Below, piece by piece: positions 41,107 through 51,325 of a stretch of 64,000 bases of DNA (positions are counted from its first letter, which is position 1; each line of letters starts with the position of its first letter). The notes below the pieces were generated by a model that was not told the DNA's origin, searched no databases, and saw only the letters and a list, made by a program, of their open reading frames with translations. A program made the translations under genes and the position numbers. The stretch covers positions 13,070,485 through 13,134,484 of the forward strand of contig NC_134027.1 in the NCBI RefSeq assembly GCF_964204645.1, written 5' to 3'. The stretch is from Tubulanus polymorphus. Its lineage: Eukaryota; Nemertea; Palaeonemertea; Tubulaniformes; Tubulanidae.

Positions 41107-41755
41107 AGTAATAGGGGTAATGGGCTTTCAGGCCAAAGGTCGAACGGTAGAGCTCATTAAAAAACAAAACATTAAAAGTAATTTAAAACTATAATATATT
41201 TTCATAACCGTGTGCATTTCATATTATAACTAAATATTTATTCTAAGATATTAATAATTTTAATTTTAAAAGCATATTGTATTAAATCAATTGGTCGCTC
41301 CGCTTCGCTACCGCTCCGCTCCGCGACCAATTGATTTATTTACAATACACAAATTCATATAATCAAATATATTTTAATGATAATAATTATTCTATTATTC
41401 AACTGAAATGCACACGGTTATGAAAATATATTATAGTTTTAAATTACTTTTAATATTTTGTTTTTTAATGAACTCGATCATTCAACCTTTAACCTGAAAG
41501 CCTATTACCTCTATTACTCTTAAAATAATCATGTACATGAATAACATTTAAATTGACAGATTATTCAATATAAAAGTGTGAGCTCTTATAGAATAGATAT
41601 ATAGATATATTTACAACATTATTTCAATATTTATATTTGTATGAGTTAGATTTTTAAACATTAAAAGTGTTAGTAAAGTGTGATTGAAATAATACATGAT
41701 ATAAATCATTGAACTTCTAAAATCAATTTAGTAAAAAAATATGTATAATAAATGG
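41107..41755 (+). repeat. Left terminal inverted repeat with an internal fold-back
   Basis: The outer 412 bp (41107-41518) is itself an inverted repeat: both arms carry about 120 bp from AGTAATAG to GTGTGCATTTCA, and the centre is a GC-rich hairpin at 41290-41335 (CAATTGGTCGC ... GCGACCAATTG). The inner part (41519-41755) runs to the start codon of the first gene and matches the right repeat apart from a short insertion near 41580. Confidence 0.88.
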
Positions 41756-42417
41756 AATCAGAACAACCACAAACTATCAATATTACAAATAACACTGGTG
41801 CCATAAATATATACTACAAGAAGTGTTCTAAATGTGAAATAGATAAATTAGCTATAACAGAATTTAATAGGCGTAAGATTAGCAAAGATGGTTTTCAATA
41901 TTGCTGTAAAACTTGTTTTAAACTATATACCAAACAATACCGAGAAGATAATATAGAACATTATAATTATTATATGGCAGAATATATGAGAGAAAGATAT
42001 CAAACAGATCTTAATTTTAGATTGAAACAATGCTTAAGATCTAGATTAACACAATTATTCAACAAAGAAACACATTCAGAAACACTATCTAATTTATTGG
42101 GTTGTTCAGATGAATTCTTAAAATCATGGATTATATATCAATTCGACGATAAAATGAATATAGATAATTATGGGGATTATTACCATATTGATCACGTGTT
42201 ACCGATATCTAAATTTAACATGAATGATGAATACAATAAAAAACTTATTTGGGGTTGGAAAAATGTAAGACCTTTAGAAAAGAAGGAAAACATAATTAAA
42301 TCTAATAAACTAGATTTACAGTTATATTTAGATCAACTGGATAAAGCAAAGACATTTGTTGAATTATGGAGGAATTTGATATCAAGGATCCGAAATGACT
42401 TATCTGGACAGTTATAA
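41752..42417 (+). CDS. HNH endonuclease-like protein, 221 aa
   Basis: Two CxxC pairs (C25-C28 and C52-C55) form a zinc ribbon. An HNH-type core follows: YHIDHVLPISKF (H145-D147-H148), then WKNVRPLEKKENIIKSNK with N171 and N180. Such nucleases are common in phages and giant viruses, where they cut or move DNA; its role in a Polinton is not established. The start ATG is the last part of the terminal repeat and carries the ATAATAAATG motif. Intact frame. It is the first gene of the left block. Confidence 0.65.
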   Translation: MESEQPQTINITNNTGAINIYYKKCSKCEIDKLAITEFNRRKISKDGFQYCCKTCFKLYTKQYREDNIEHYNYYMAEYMRERYQTDLNFRLKQCLRSRLTQLFNKETHSETLSNLLGCSDEFLKSWIIYQFDDKMNIDNYGDYYHIDHVLPISKFNMNDEYNKKLIWGWKNVRPLEKKENIIKSNKLDLQLYLDQLDKAKTFVELWRNLISRIRNDLSGQL

Positions 42418-42706
42418 TTACTGCTCCTAATAGATAAACAAAAGTAGTGAGATATCAAATAGAATTCAAATAAAATATATTAAAAAAACAATATCTTCAA
42501 CTAGCCATTATTTCTATTTTAATTTTTAATATTTTCTTTTACAATTCTTTTCAAAAGAGAATACTTTATATCGCAAATAAAAAATACTAAAAAAACAATA
42601 ACTAATACTAAAATTCTTTACCTTTAACTAACTAGTATTAACCCAAAGAGATGCTGGTATCATTTTATAATACTTATATTTTTTTTCGCTTTTTTCTCTA
42701 ATATAA
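42418..42706. other. AT-rich intergenic stretch
   Basis: No gene. It ends in a T-rich run and CTAATATAAATG at the next start codon, which matches the promoter-like motif shared by other genes of the element. Confidence 0.5.
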
Positions 42707-42925
42707 ATGTCAAAGAAATCGAGTAAGAATAGTATTGATATTGAAAAGACATTAGATGATTTGGGTATAAGTGATAATAAAGATACAGTTGTAACTAATT
42801 GTGCTCAAGTTAATTGTAATATTGATTATGAATACTATTTATATTGTAAACACCATCTTGAATTATTAATTGCCGGTGGAAAATCTAAAGAGTTTTTAAA
42901 TAGAATTATTACTTTTCAAGAATAA
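42707..42925 (+). CDS. Small Polinton protein, 72 aa, unknown
   Basis: Starts MSKKSSKNSIDIEK; a Lys/Ser-rich head followed by a segment with three Cys and one His pair (NCAQVNCN, YCKHHLELL). No known family. It sits six bases before the next gene and looks co-transcribed. Its start carries the T-run plus ATATAAATG motif. Confidence 0.5.
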   Translation: MSKKSSKNSIDIEKTLDDLGISDNKDTVVTNCAQVNCNIDYEYYLYCKHHLELLIAGGKSKEFLNRIITFQE

Positions 42926-42931
42926 GATGCT

Positions 42932-43309
42932 ATGAAACCAGATAAAGTAATAAAACATTTTACGATTTATGAAGAGTCAAGATTAGCTAGAATAAATGAT
43001 TCTATTTCATATGGTATTGTCAAATGTTATTCTAAGTTATGTAACCAGTTAATACCAATTGATGATGAAAATAAATTATATAGTGATTTGAAAAATGACT
43101 ACTTAGTTATGACTGAATTACAAAAATGGGTTGGTTATGCTTCATTTCAATTAGGATCGGTTATGACATTAATTTCTACTGGCGTCATAACATTTTCGAA
43201 CATCAAGCCTATGGAATATAAATCAGGTAAGAACGAAACAGATGTACTACAACCAAACGTCGAAACAGAAAATGAATCAGAACAAAAATTAACTAAAATA
43301 AATGAGTGA
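42932..43309 (+). CDS. Polinton protein, 125 aa, unknown
   Basis: No recognised domain. Residues about 65-95 (WVGYASFQLGSVMTLISTGV) are moderately hydrophobic and may span or touch a membrane. The tail is acidic. It overlaps the next gene by 8 bases, as in a compact viral operon-like block. Confidence 0.5.
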   Translation: MKPDKVIKHFTIYEESRLARINDSISYGIVKCYSKLCNQLIPIDDENKLYSDLKNDYLVMTELQKWVGYASFQLGSVMTLISTGVITFSNIKPMEYKSGKNETDVLQPNVETENESEQKLTKINE

Positions 43310-43640
43310 TAGCGTTAAGAAAAAGGTTAGATCTGAAAAACAAATTAAATGGGCAAGAGAATTAGGTAAAAGATCTGCAGAATTAAAAAAAGCTAAGAAA
43401 AAGAAATTAACTGATATAAATGAATCACAGATTTTATCTGATATTGATTCAAATAATAATCCACCTGATTCTTCTAATGCTGGAAGTAATTATAAATTAT
43501 ATATTACAATTGGATTAGTAACAGTTAATATATTATCCGGTGTAATTTATAAATCAAAATTCAAATCTGATGATAAAGATGATTCCAATGACTATAAACC
43601 TATCATACCAGAAAATAAGTCAAATCATAAAAACCATTGA
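43302..43640 (+). CDS. Basic single-pass membrane protein, 112 aa, unknown
   Basis: A strongly basic N-terminus (KQIKWARELGKRSAELKKAK), a Ser/Asn/Asp linker and one hydrophobic segment (LYITIGLVTVNILSGVIY, about residues 67-84), then an acidic tail. Short basic-plus-membrane proteins of this kind are usual in Polintons and may be virion components; that is inference. Confidence 0.5.
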   Translation: MSDSVKKKVRSEKQIKWARELGKRSAELKKAKKKKLTDINESQILSDIDSNNNPPDSSNAGSNYKLYITIGLVTVNILSGVIYKSKFKSDDKDDSNDYKPIIPENKSNHKNH

Positions 43641-43677
43641 AACTAAATCTAAATTATTATTAATGGATTAAAATACG

Positions 43678-44779
43678 ATGAAAAAAGAACAATATTTAAG
43701 AGAGTTATATTATAACCCAGAAAGTGAAGTATCATATTCTAACGTTTCAGAATTATGGAATAAAATTAAATCTGATAATGAAAATGGCGCCATACGGCAC
43801 CCACACGGTGATATAAAATATAGTGAATTGAAATCATGGTTACAAAATCAACCAACATATCAAATCCACAAGAAAATGGATAAAACTTATTTAACAAGAA
43901 AAGTTATGGTTTCATATATCGATCAACAATGGCAAACTGATTTAATTGACATGAAGAACTTAGAAGAATACAACGAAGGATATTTCTGGATACTGAATGT
44001 TATAGACATATTCAGTAGATACGCATGGTCAATTCCAATCAAAAATAAAACTGGTATAGAAGTGACAAATGCTTTTAAATCAATATTTAAAGAAGCTATT
44101 CCAGATAAGATACAATTTGATGAAGGTAAGGAATTTTACAACAAACATTTTAAAAAACTATTATCTGATAACGATGTAGATTATTTTTCAACACACTCAG
44201 ATAAAAAAGCATCTATTATAGAAAGATTTAATAAAAAATTGAAAACTAGAATGTGGAAATATTTTACTGCTAATGAAACATATAAATATATTGATGTGTT
44301 AGATGATTTAGTGAAAGGTTATAATAATTCTAAACATAGTTCTATAAATATGAAACCTATACAAGCTAGAAAAGAAGATAATTCGGAAATAGTTTGGAAT
44401 AATTTATATGGCGCATTTGTTACACATGATTTCGGTGAACCTAGATTCAAAATTGGACAACACGTAAGAATATCTAAATATAGAAAAACCTTTTATAAAA
44501 AATTTTACAGAAGAAATATTTAAAATTAAAAAGATAATATTAACTAAACCATTTGTTTATAAATTGGAAGATTTAAAAGATGAAGAAATATTAGGTTATT
44601 TCTATGAACAAGAATTATCACTTGTACCAAATCCAGATGAAATAGAATACAAAGTAGAAAAAGTATTGAAAACAAAAACTCTTAAAGGAAAAAAGTATTC
44701 TTTAGTGAAATATAAAGGATATGATGATAAATTTAATGAATGGATTTTATCTAGTAAAATTAAAAGAATAAATGAATAA
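43678..44779 (+). pseudogene. Retroviral-type integrase with chromodomain, frameshifted
   Basis: The DDE core is complete in the first frame: D88 (WQTDLIDM), D148 (IQFDEGKEF), E182 (ASIIERFNKKL), with 33 residues between the second Asp and the Glu. The frame ends at 44523. The C-terminal part, including a chromodomain-like fold (SLVKYKGYDDKFNEWI, near 44700-44760), continues in another frame to 44779. Comparison with the fragment at 1-543 shows an 11-bp deletion at about 44493-44500. The enzyme would integrate the element; the chromodomain may guide it to chromatin. The last 8 bases overlap the ATPase start. Confidence 0.88.
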
Positions 44780-45383
44780 AGATTTATTTATATTTGAACC
44801 GCATAATATGTTAGTTACTGGAGTAACCAATTGTGGTAAAACACATTTCATATTAGACTTGTTAGAAACTATTTATAAGAATCATTTTGATAATATAATA
44901 TCATTCTGTCCTACTTATGAAATGAATAAAACATATAATAGAGATATAGTTAAGATAAAAAAGTTTATTATATTAGATCCTAAAACAGTAAAAGAAAATT
45001 TAGATAATTGTATTAAAATAGCAATAGATATTTATAAAGGATCAAATACATTATTCATTATAGATGATTGCGCTAATCTACATGATTCAAAAGTGAGAGA
45101 AAGTGAGTTATGTTATTTAGCTTTCTCTGGGAGACATTTTGGGATAACAACATGGGTTTTAAATCAAAAATATAATTCAATTGTTAAAGACTTTAGGGAG
45201 AATATAAGATTTCTAGTTTTATTCTACAATAAAGATAGAAAATCCATGCAACAATCATTGGAAGAAAATCAAATTATACCTACTGAATTACATCATGAAT
45301 ATATGAATAAATTAAAGAATAATAAAGGTTCAAAATTATTACTGAGATTACAATTTCCATATGAATATAAATTTATAAAATAA
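44772..45383 (+). CDS. A32-like genome packaging ATPase, 203 aa
   Basis: Walker A GVTNCGKT (17-24) and Walker B LFIIDDC (94-100), followed by LAFSGRHFGITTWVLNQ, a sensor-like segment typical of FtsK/HerA packaging ATPases of Polintons, virophages and large DNA viruses. It would pump DNA into a capsid. Length is close to the family norm. Intact frame; last gene of the left block, overlapping the integrase end by 8 bases. Confidence 0.85.
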   Translation: MNKDLFIFEPHNMLVTGVTNCGKTHFILDLLETIYKNHFDNIISFCPTYEMNKTYNRDIVKIKKFIILDPKTVKENLDNCIKIAIDIYKGSNTLFIIDDCANLHDSKVRESELCYLAFSGRHFGITTWVLNQKYNSIVKDFRENIRFLVLFYNKDRKSMQQSLEENQIIPTELHHEYMNKLKNNKGSKLLLRLQFPYEYKFIK

Positions 45384-45413
45384 CTATTTATATTTTGGAA
45401 TATTATAGAAACT

Positions 45414-45520
45414 AATTTATATATCTATATACTAGACGTACGAGTAAGAAAGTAAGATTCTTACCAAGAAAGTAAGATTCTTAGATTCTTACGTACGTCT
45501 AGTATATAGATATATAAATT
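45414..45520. terminator. Hairpin 1 between converging gene blocks
   Basis: Arms CTATATACTAGACGTACG (45425-45442) and CGTACGTCTAGTATATAG (45492-45509) with AT-rich extensions; the loop contains repeated GTAAGATTCTTA words. It lies just after the ATPase stop. A 3'-end signal for both blocks is inferred. Confidence 0.6.
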
Positions 45521-45650
45521 ATTAAATGAATTATATAAAAATGAATAAATTATATGTTTTCTCTTAATAATAATAAAAATAGATTATATTATAACTATTT
45601 CTATACTTAGATTAATAATTTTATGTTTTTAATTTTTATGAAAACTATCA

Positions 45651-45730
45651 TATATATCTATGTACTAGACGTACGAGTAAGGAAGTAAGATTTCTTGGAT
45701 TCTTACTCGTACGTCTAGTATATAGTTACA
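45651..45730. terminator. Hairpin 2 between converging gene blocks
   Basis: The same core ACTAGACGTACGAGTAAG (45664-45681) and its inverse (45701-45718), about 230 bp from hairpin 1. It lies just before the end of the first minus-strand gene. Confidence 0.6.
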
Positions 45731-45752
45731 TAAATTAGTTTTATAATAATTA

Positions 45753-46230
45753 TTCTAATTTTGTTTCTAATATATTTATAAAATCATCTCTGTTTATATC
45801 TAATTCACCAAAAGTCTTAGGTAGATTTATTAATTTCAATTGATCCATCTTAACATAATTATTAGTAGGTAAATTAGTTTTTTCTCTTAATTTTTCTAAG
45901 TATTCATCAAAATCATCATAATCAAAATCAAAATGATGTCCAAAATTATTTATCAGATAACTTAAATCTTAAATCTATTTTTCTAAAATATAATAATTTA
46001 TATACTTGTTTAGGATTATCTTCTGCATAAGCTAATAATTTATCAAATAACAACTTATAGAATATATAATATTGGTTAGTTTTAGGATTAAAATATTTGA
46101 TATATTTATTTGGGTTATTTAACAATGGTATCATACTCACCATTTTATAAACATTAATTAGATGTAACTTTGATTTATAATGAGTATTTTCATCAACAGG
46201 TTCAATTTTCTTATTACAATATTGGCACAT
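45753..46230 (-). pseudogene. Zinc-finger Polinton protein, truncated by a 7-bp duplication
   Basis: It begins MCQYCNKKIEP with a CxxC..HxxxxxH finger. The open frame stops at 45946, but a coding-like frame continues to 45753 with acidic and Phe-rich residues. The break coincides with a tandem duplication of a 7-base word on the plus strand (CTTAAAT at 45961-45967 and 45968-45974). Function unknown. The finger type also occurs in two other genes of this element. Confidence 0.55.
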
Positions 46231-46241
46231 TTTATTTCTTT

Positions 46242-46883
46242 CTATTTCTTTTCATGTTCTTCTAACTTCCTTTCATTTTCGATATGCTCTTGAGATTTTT
46301 TATGTTTAGAAAAATTACTTTTAGAAATATCTAAATCACTAATGTTACAATGTTTTTTAGAATCATCAATTGTTTCATTATCATTAGTTTCAATTGTATC
46401 AACATTATCTGTTATATTATCTATGGTATCATTTGTTTCAATTGTATTAACATTATCTATGATATTATCTATTATATTATTATCAGATATATTATTATCA
46501 TTATTATTCTTTTCTTTTTCTATATGTTTATTTGATTTCTTATGTGATGCCCAATTTTTATATGATATATATTTCTTACATACATCACAATATTTTTCAT
46601 TTGTCTTTTTGGTTTTGATATCAGGTTCAATCTTATCATTATTAGATGTAGTAGGTATTACATTATTAGATGTAGTAGGTATTACATTATTATCAATTAC
46701 ATTACTTAAATTATCAACAACACCACTTTCATTATTATCGATTTCTATTAGTTTAGTTATATAAATTTTGAAAATAGGATCAAATATCAAAGCTATATTA
46801 CAAGGTATTACATAATATAAACCATCATTATTTTCATGTGTATCGATGTATGGAATATGTTTATATACTTTACCTCCTTCCAT
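46242..46883 (-). CDS. Zinc-finger, low-complexity Polinton protein, 213 aa
   Basis: One clear finger, YCDVCKKYISYKNWASHKKS, with a following NKH, and a decayed second one (KKHCNISDLD, SKHKKSQEH). Between and around them are Asn/Asp/Thr-rich repeats, including a direct repeat of NNVIPTTS and of DNVNTIETND-like words. No family known. The repeats may vary in length among copies. Its start carries the TAATAAATGG motif. Confidence 0.55.
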   Translation of the reverse strand: MEGGKVYKHIPYIDTHENNDGLYYVIPCNIALIFDPIFKIYITKLIEIDNNESGVVDNLSNVIDNNVIPTTSNNVIPTTSNNDKIEPDIKTKKTNEKYCDVCKKYISYKNWASHKKSNKHIEKEKNNNDNNISDNNIIDNIIDNVNTIETNDTIDNITDNVDTIETNDNETIDDSKKHCNISDLDISKSNFSKHKKSQEHIENERKLEEHEKK

Positions 46884-46915
46884 TTATTATATAAATTTTT
46901 ATTAAAGTTAAAATT

Positions 46916-48163
46916 TTAATACATAACACTATTCAATTGAGAATTTACAATATTTAATTGCGCGTCAGATATAATATAAATATGCATTTTAAAATTTAGG
47001 CTTCCTTTTTTCTTTGTCATGAATAATTGTATTCCATCTTTAGTGTTCTGTAGTTTTTTTCCAGAACCATGTAATGAATTATCCTCTGTTGTTCTAAAAT
47101 CTAACCATAATGCATATTTATTAGCGGTATAATAATCAATTTGATTAATATTACAATTTTCAGATGATTTCACTTTTTCATTCATAAAATGTTTTCTAAT
47201 TTCTGGCCATTGATCCATCATTCTCATTCCTTGACAAAATATTTTATTTGCTATTCCTTCGATAGTTATTTCTACTTTTGTTATTTCAGGATTATAATAC
47301 TTATCAACCTGTATTGCACCATTAGAATATGTTGCAATGGTAAAAAATATTAATATACCTTTAATAGATCTTCTTGGGAAGTTAATATTCTCATTAATTA
47401 TTTCATCATTTGCATTAATAGTTACAGTTTTAAATTTATCAATATAATCATATAATAATGAAAATCCTTGATTGTATTTAGTTTGAATTATACTTGCAAT
47501 ATTTTCATCAGTTACTGTATCATATTCTAAACATATATTCGATAATTTATAACCCATATCTTTAACAACGCTAGATAATACAATTTCATTTACAGGAGCA
47601 AATGTTATTTCGAATGTAACATCTTCTTGAATTGCATATTTATATAAAGGTGCATTGTTATTTATCAATTCAAAGTCTAATGGAATTTTATATTTGCTTC
47701 CATAAATCTTTTTTATCAAATTATCTGCGGTGCGAGTTACTATTGCGTCATTAGCTCCTGATCTTAATTCATTTTGGTTTTCTGATTGGATTCCTTGAAA
47801 TATCATATTATTTCTGTTTTCTTTAGTTAACCATAAATCTTTATATTGCATAAATAAATTATAATCATCTAATGAGAAAACTGTTTCTGGACCAATCTTT
47901 ATAGTTAATTTTTTAATCAAATATCTTCCAACATTATCAACAAATTGATTATCATTATTACCGATTACTTTTATATCGGCTGATAAATAAATACTATTTC
48001 GAACATAAAAAGTATTTTGTGTTAATCTAGGAATTCTAACATATAGAGTTTCATCGGGATTAATATTAGAAGGGTTATGAGTAATTATATGATGTGATCA
48101 TTCTGCTTTAATAGCATTAGATATTCTATGATTCTTAGAAGGATTGATATAACTCCCACTCAT
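46916..48163 (-). pseudogene. Major capsid protein candidate (double jelly roll), one stop
   Basis: About 415 codons, beginning MSGSYINPSKNH at 48163. The frame is open except for TGA at 48098-48100 (codon 22). Features fitting Polinton capsid proteins are an N-terminal segment on strands and loops (ETLYVRIPRLTQNTFYVR), many alternating hydrophobic strands, and size. It sits in the middle of the right block, where MCP genes usually lie. Known: Polinton MCPs form double jelly rolls. Inferred: that this gene is the MCP. Its start carries the GTTAAATAAATG motif. Confidence 0.6.
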
Positions 48164-48183
48164 TTATTTAACAAAAAAATTAA

Positions 48184-49515
48184 TTATTTATTTTTTGATA
48201 TCATATTCACTAACCCAAAAATAATTGCACTTACAACTGTAATTAAAAATAAAATAATATGTTCAGCAGCAAAGTTAATAATGTTTCCTGCAGATTTCAA
48301 TATAAAACCAACAATTGATGCAATAATTCCTGGTAAAGCTGCAGCAGATTTTTTAGATAGTTCCCATAAATATTTTGCTAATTTCTTTAAACCATCCTTA
48401 ACTTTATCTTGTATCGAATTATTATCATTCGGGGGTTTATCCGGTTTATTGGGAGTAGGAGTAGATTTCAGTGAATTTGATATAGCTAAACCAATTGTTG
48501 TAAATAACATAGTTACAGTTGTTAGAATTGAAAGAATTGTTATTCCTTCTAATTTAAATAATAACTTTATTCTATCTTTCAATGATATTTTAGAATCTGG
48601 TTTTATCAACAAATCTTTAAAAATAACTTATAATTTTTTAATATGATTAAGATCATATGATTTTAATAATGTATCTCTTTCTTTTTCCTGTAATTCTTTG
48701 TTATATTTTAAATCATCTATTTCTTTTTCTAAAGCTAACTTTCTGCTTTCATAATCAGCTTCCTCGATTAATTGAAAATTTTCATCTAATTCTAATTGTT
48801 TTACTTCTCCATTTGCATTAGCTAATTCTTTTTCTAACATGGTTATTTTAGAAAATCTCATCTTAATATTAGCAATTTCACCAGCTGATATTTGTACACC
48901 TTTAATTTCTCTACGTGCTTTTTCAGGAAAAGCTTCTAATTCATCATCAGTTAAATCAAGTATTCCTTTTTCTAGTAAAGATAGTATTCGATTTATTCCA
49001 GTTTCAGAACCAGATGTATCTGATATACTATTCATCTCTTCTTCTGAATCTCTTAATCTATCAATTTGTTTTTCTAATGTTTGTAATTGACTTGAATCAT
49101 TATCAATTTGTTGAGTGTCTCTTCTCGATGTTTCTGGTGTTGAAGATCTTAATCTATCTAATCGATCTCCATACTCTTCCATTTCTGGATCAACATCGGT
49201 AGGATTTGGATTTGGATTTTTAAATGGTGAATATTTGTTTATATCAATATTAGGAATTAGTTTCATAAATTCTTTTCTTTCTTTTCTAGTTGAAATTCTA
49301 CCACTTTCAGGAGCTTCTAAATATTTAATTAATTTTTCACGTAATTTGGAATTAATTCCATCATAATCATCATCATAATCATCATCATCATCTAAATTAG
49401 TATTATATTCTATTTTATTATCATCATTATCAATATTAGTTTCATTAAAATCAGGTTGTGGTTCATCACTTATACTAGGCTTATCGAAAGTATCCATTGG
49501 AATATCTTCTTCCAT
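48184..49515 (-). pseudogene. Acidic coiled-coil and membrane protein, one stop
   Basis: The first 295 residues are very acidic (runs of Asp), Pro-rich in the middle and coiled-coil-prone toward the end (ANANGEVKQLELDENFQL region). A TAA ends this part at 48628-48630. The same frame then continues without its own ATG to 48184, with two hydrophobic segments (TILSILTTVTMLFTTIGLAI and IILFLITVVSAIIFGLV). The absence of a start codon for the second part suggests one 443-codon gene split by a stop. Possibly a virion membrane or minor structural protein; function unknown. Confidence 0.5.
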
Positions 49516-49530
49516 TTATATAATAAAAAA

Positions 49531-49767
49531 TTAAAATTTAAAATATAATATTCCTCCTATAACAATTCCTATACAAGTTAAAGCTAATTTAGCATTTTCA
49601 TGGGATTTATTATCATCATTTAGTTTAATTATATCATGTTGAATAATATCAGTTCTAATATTTTCTGATGTATTGTAATCTTTTATTTTAGAATCATCAT
49701 TTAATTTAATATTATTAGTTTTAGTTTCTGTTGATTGAATATGTTTTTTATTTTTTTCACCTTCCAT
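49531..49767 (-). CDS. Small tail-anchored protein, 78 aa
   Basis: Polar, Lys/Asn/Asp-rich body and a C-terminal hydrophobic anchor (LALTCIGIVIGGILYF). No known family. It lies between the acidic coiled-coil gene and the structural candidate. It lacks the shared promoter-like motif seen at most starts, so it may be read from the upstream transcript. Confidence 0.45.
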   Translation of the reverse strand: MEGEKNKKHIQSTETKTNNIKLNDDSKIKDYNTSENIRTDIIQHDIIKLNDDNKSHENAKLALTCIGIVIGGILYFKF

Positions 49768-49791
49768 TAATTTTGGAGCAGTGATAATCTT

Positions 49792-50854
49792 TTAATTTAT
49801 ATCATTCAATCCAAATGAATTATTTATTGTTGCAGTTTTAATTAGATTATTATAACCGATTATATTTCCCATCTTTAATACTAAATCATTAGAAATAATT
49901 AATAGATTAGGGCCTATACAATAATTTAATCTAATATGTGATTTATCTAAATAATTTTGATATCTAACAATGTTTTCTGGAATCGATCTATTTTTATCAT
50001 TATGAATTGAATCTTCAAATAATACTTTGAATTGTTTCTGTGCATCGAATGAAGTGTTATCATTTCCAATTATTGGGGATCTTGTTTCAACTTGCGCACC
50101 TGAAATACATATCAAATAAGTTCTAATAGATTGATTTATTCTTTGTATACCTGATTTTGTAAAACCTTCACTATTTTCTAAAATGAAATTAACCCAACCA
50201 TTATTATTTTGTTGTTGTATATTATTATAATATTTTGGTAATTCATTCCAATTTAGTGTTCTTATATCTGAATTTGTCATTATTTTTCCAAATTCTTTAG
50301 TATACAATATTCCTAATCCACCCATTGTTCCAATTTTTGCTCTAAAATCTTTATTTGAATTAATATTAAATTCATTACATATTTTATAAAACGTAGAAAA
50401 ATTAATATTATTATTCAATTTTTTAAATATTTTGAACCTGGTAAAGGACATTCTAATTCATCTAATATTAATTTTATTCGAAAATAAGTGTGAAATCTAA
50501 AAAGTGATAACATCAATGCAAACTTGGTTTATTTAAATGATCATTCCAACTAATTCCACATCCTGTTGTTGCGCAATAAACAGCAAAATTTAATTGGTTC
50601 TGCCAATACTTCATATTAGATTTTAATAACCATTGTTTTGCCTCATTTAAATTTTTAAAATTAATTGTATACACATGAAATATATTTTCCATCTTTACAT
50701 GAAAATTATTACTTTCAGTAACATAAATATATAAATCAATTAATGAATTTAAAACTTCATTTCTATATGTAATATCTTTATTAAAATCTATTGCTGGAAT
50801 ATTATATTTAATTGATTTATTATATTGGAAAGCTTTTGGAAAATTATCTGCCAT
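49792..50854 (-). pseudogene. Conserved Polinton protein, candidate minor capsid, two frameshifts
   Basis: Three frames in series: 50854-50513 with the conserved segment NFAVYCATTGCGISWNDHL near its end; about 50505-50410 with a segment on FRFHTYFRIKLIL; and 50451-49792 with KDFRAKIGTMGGLGILY. I recall this order from uncharacterised Polinton proteins of cnidarians and fish, but I cannot name it with certainty. The frame changes lie near 50510 and in an A-run near 50420. Start carries the TATATAAATGG motif. A role in the particle is inferred from position and conservation. Confidence 0.5.
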
Positions 50855-50870
50855 TTATATAACTAAAAAA

Positions 50871-51305
50871 TTAATAATTTATTAATTCTTTTAATAATTT
50901 ATCTTGTTCTTCAACTGTTATATGGCCACTTAAACTTATTATATAATCTAGTGTATTCTTTAATTTATTAATTTCTTTTATATTAGTTTTAATTTTTTCT
51001 TTATTACTTTTTATATTTAATTTTGAACTTATACCAGTTAAAACACTTGAACTTAATCCTAACACACCAGTTGATATAGCTAAAGGTGTTAATGGACTGA
51101 ATATTGCTAGAAATGTTATAACAGAACTAATTGTAACCGAACCACTGATAATAAGATAATATATAATTTTATTTTTTAAATATTTTTTCTTTTTAACTTT
51201 TAAGTCACTTTCAAATTCTAATATTTGTTTTTCTAAATATATTTTTTATTTAGTTTTATTTACATCATGAGGAATAATATCAATATTATCAACTTTATCC
51301 TCCAT
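50871..51305 (-). pseudogene. Small two-segment membrane protein, one stop
   Basis: The frame from ATG 51305 is open except for TAA at 51246-51248 (codon 20). It has hydrophobic segments IIYYLIISGSVTISSVI and LTPLAISTGVLGLSSSVL, then a Lys-rich helical tail. About 144 residues. Unknown function; typical of the small membrane proteins of the right block. Start carries the GCTAAATAAATGG motif. Confidence 0.5.
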
Positions 51306-51325
51306 TTATTTAGCAAAAAAAATTA

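Noticed and set aside
43678-44779. Programmed frameshift in the Polinton integrase
   Set aside because: The other copy at 1-543 is continuous there, and the break is an 11-bp deletion with no slippery site.
46342-46764. 140-codon frame on the plus strand
   Set aside because: It is the antisense of the low-complexity zinc-finger gene and has only hydrophobic repeats.
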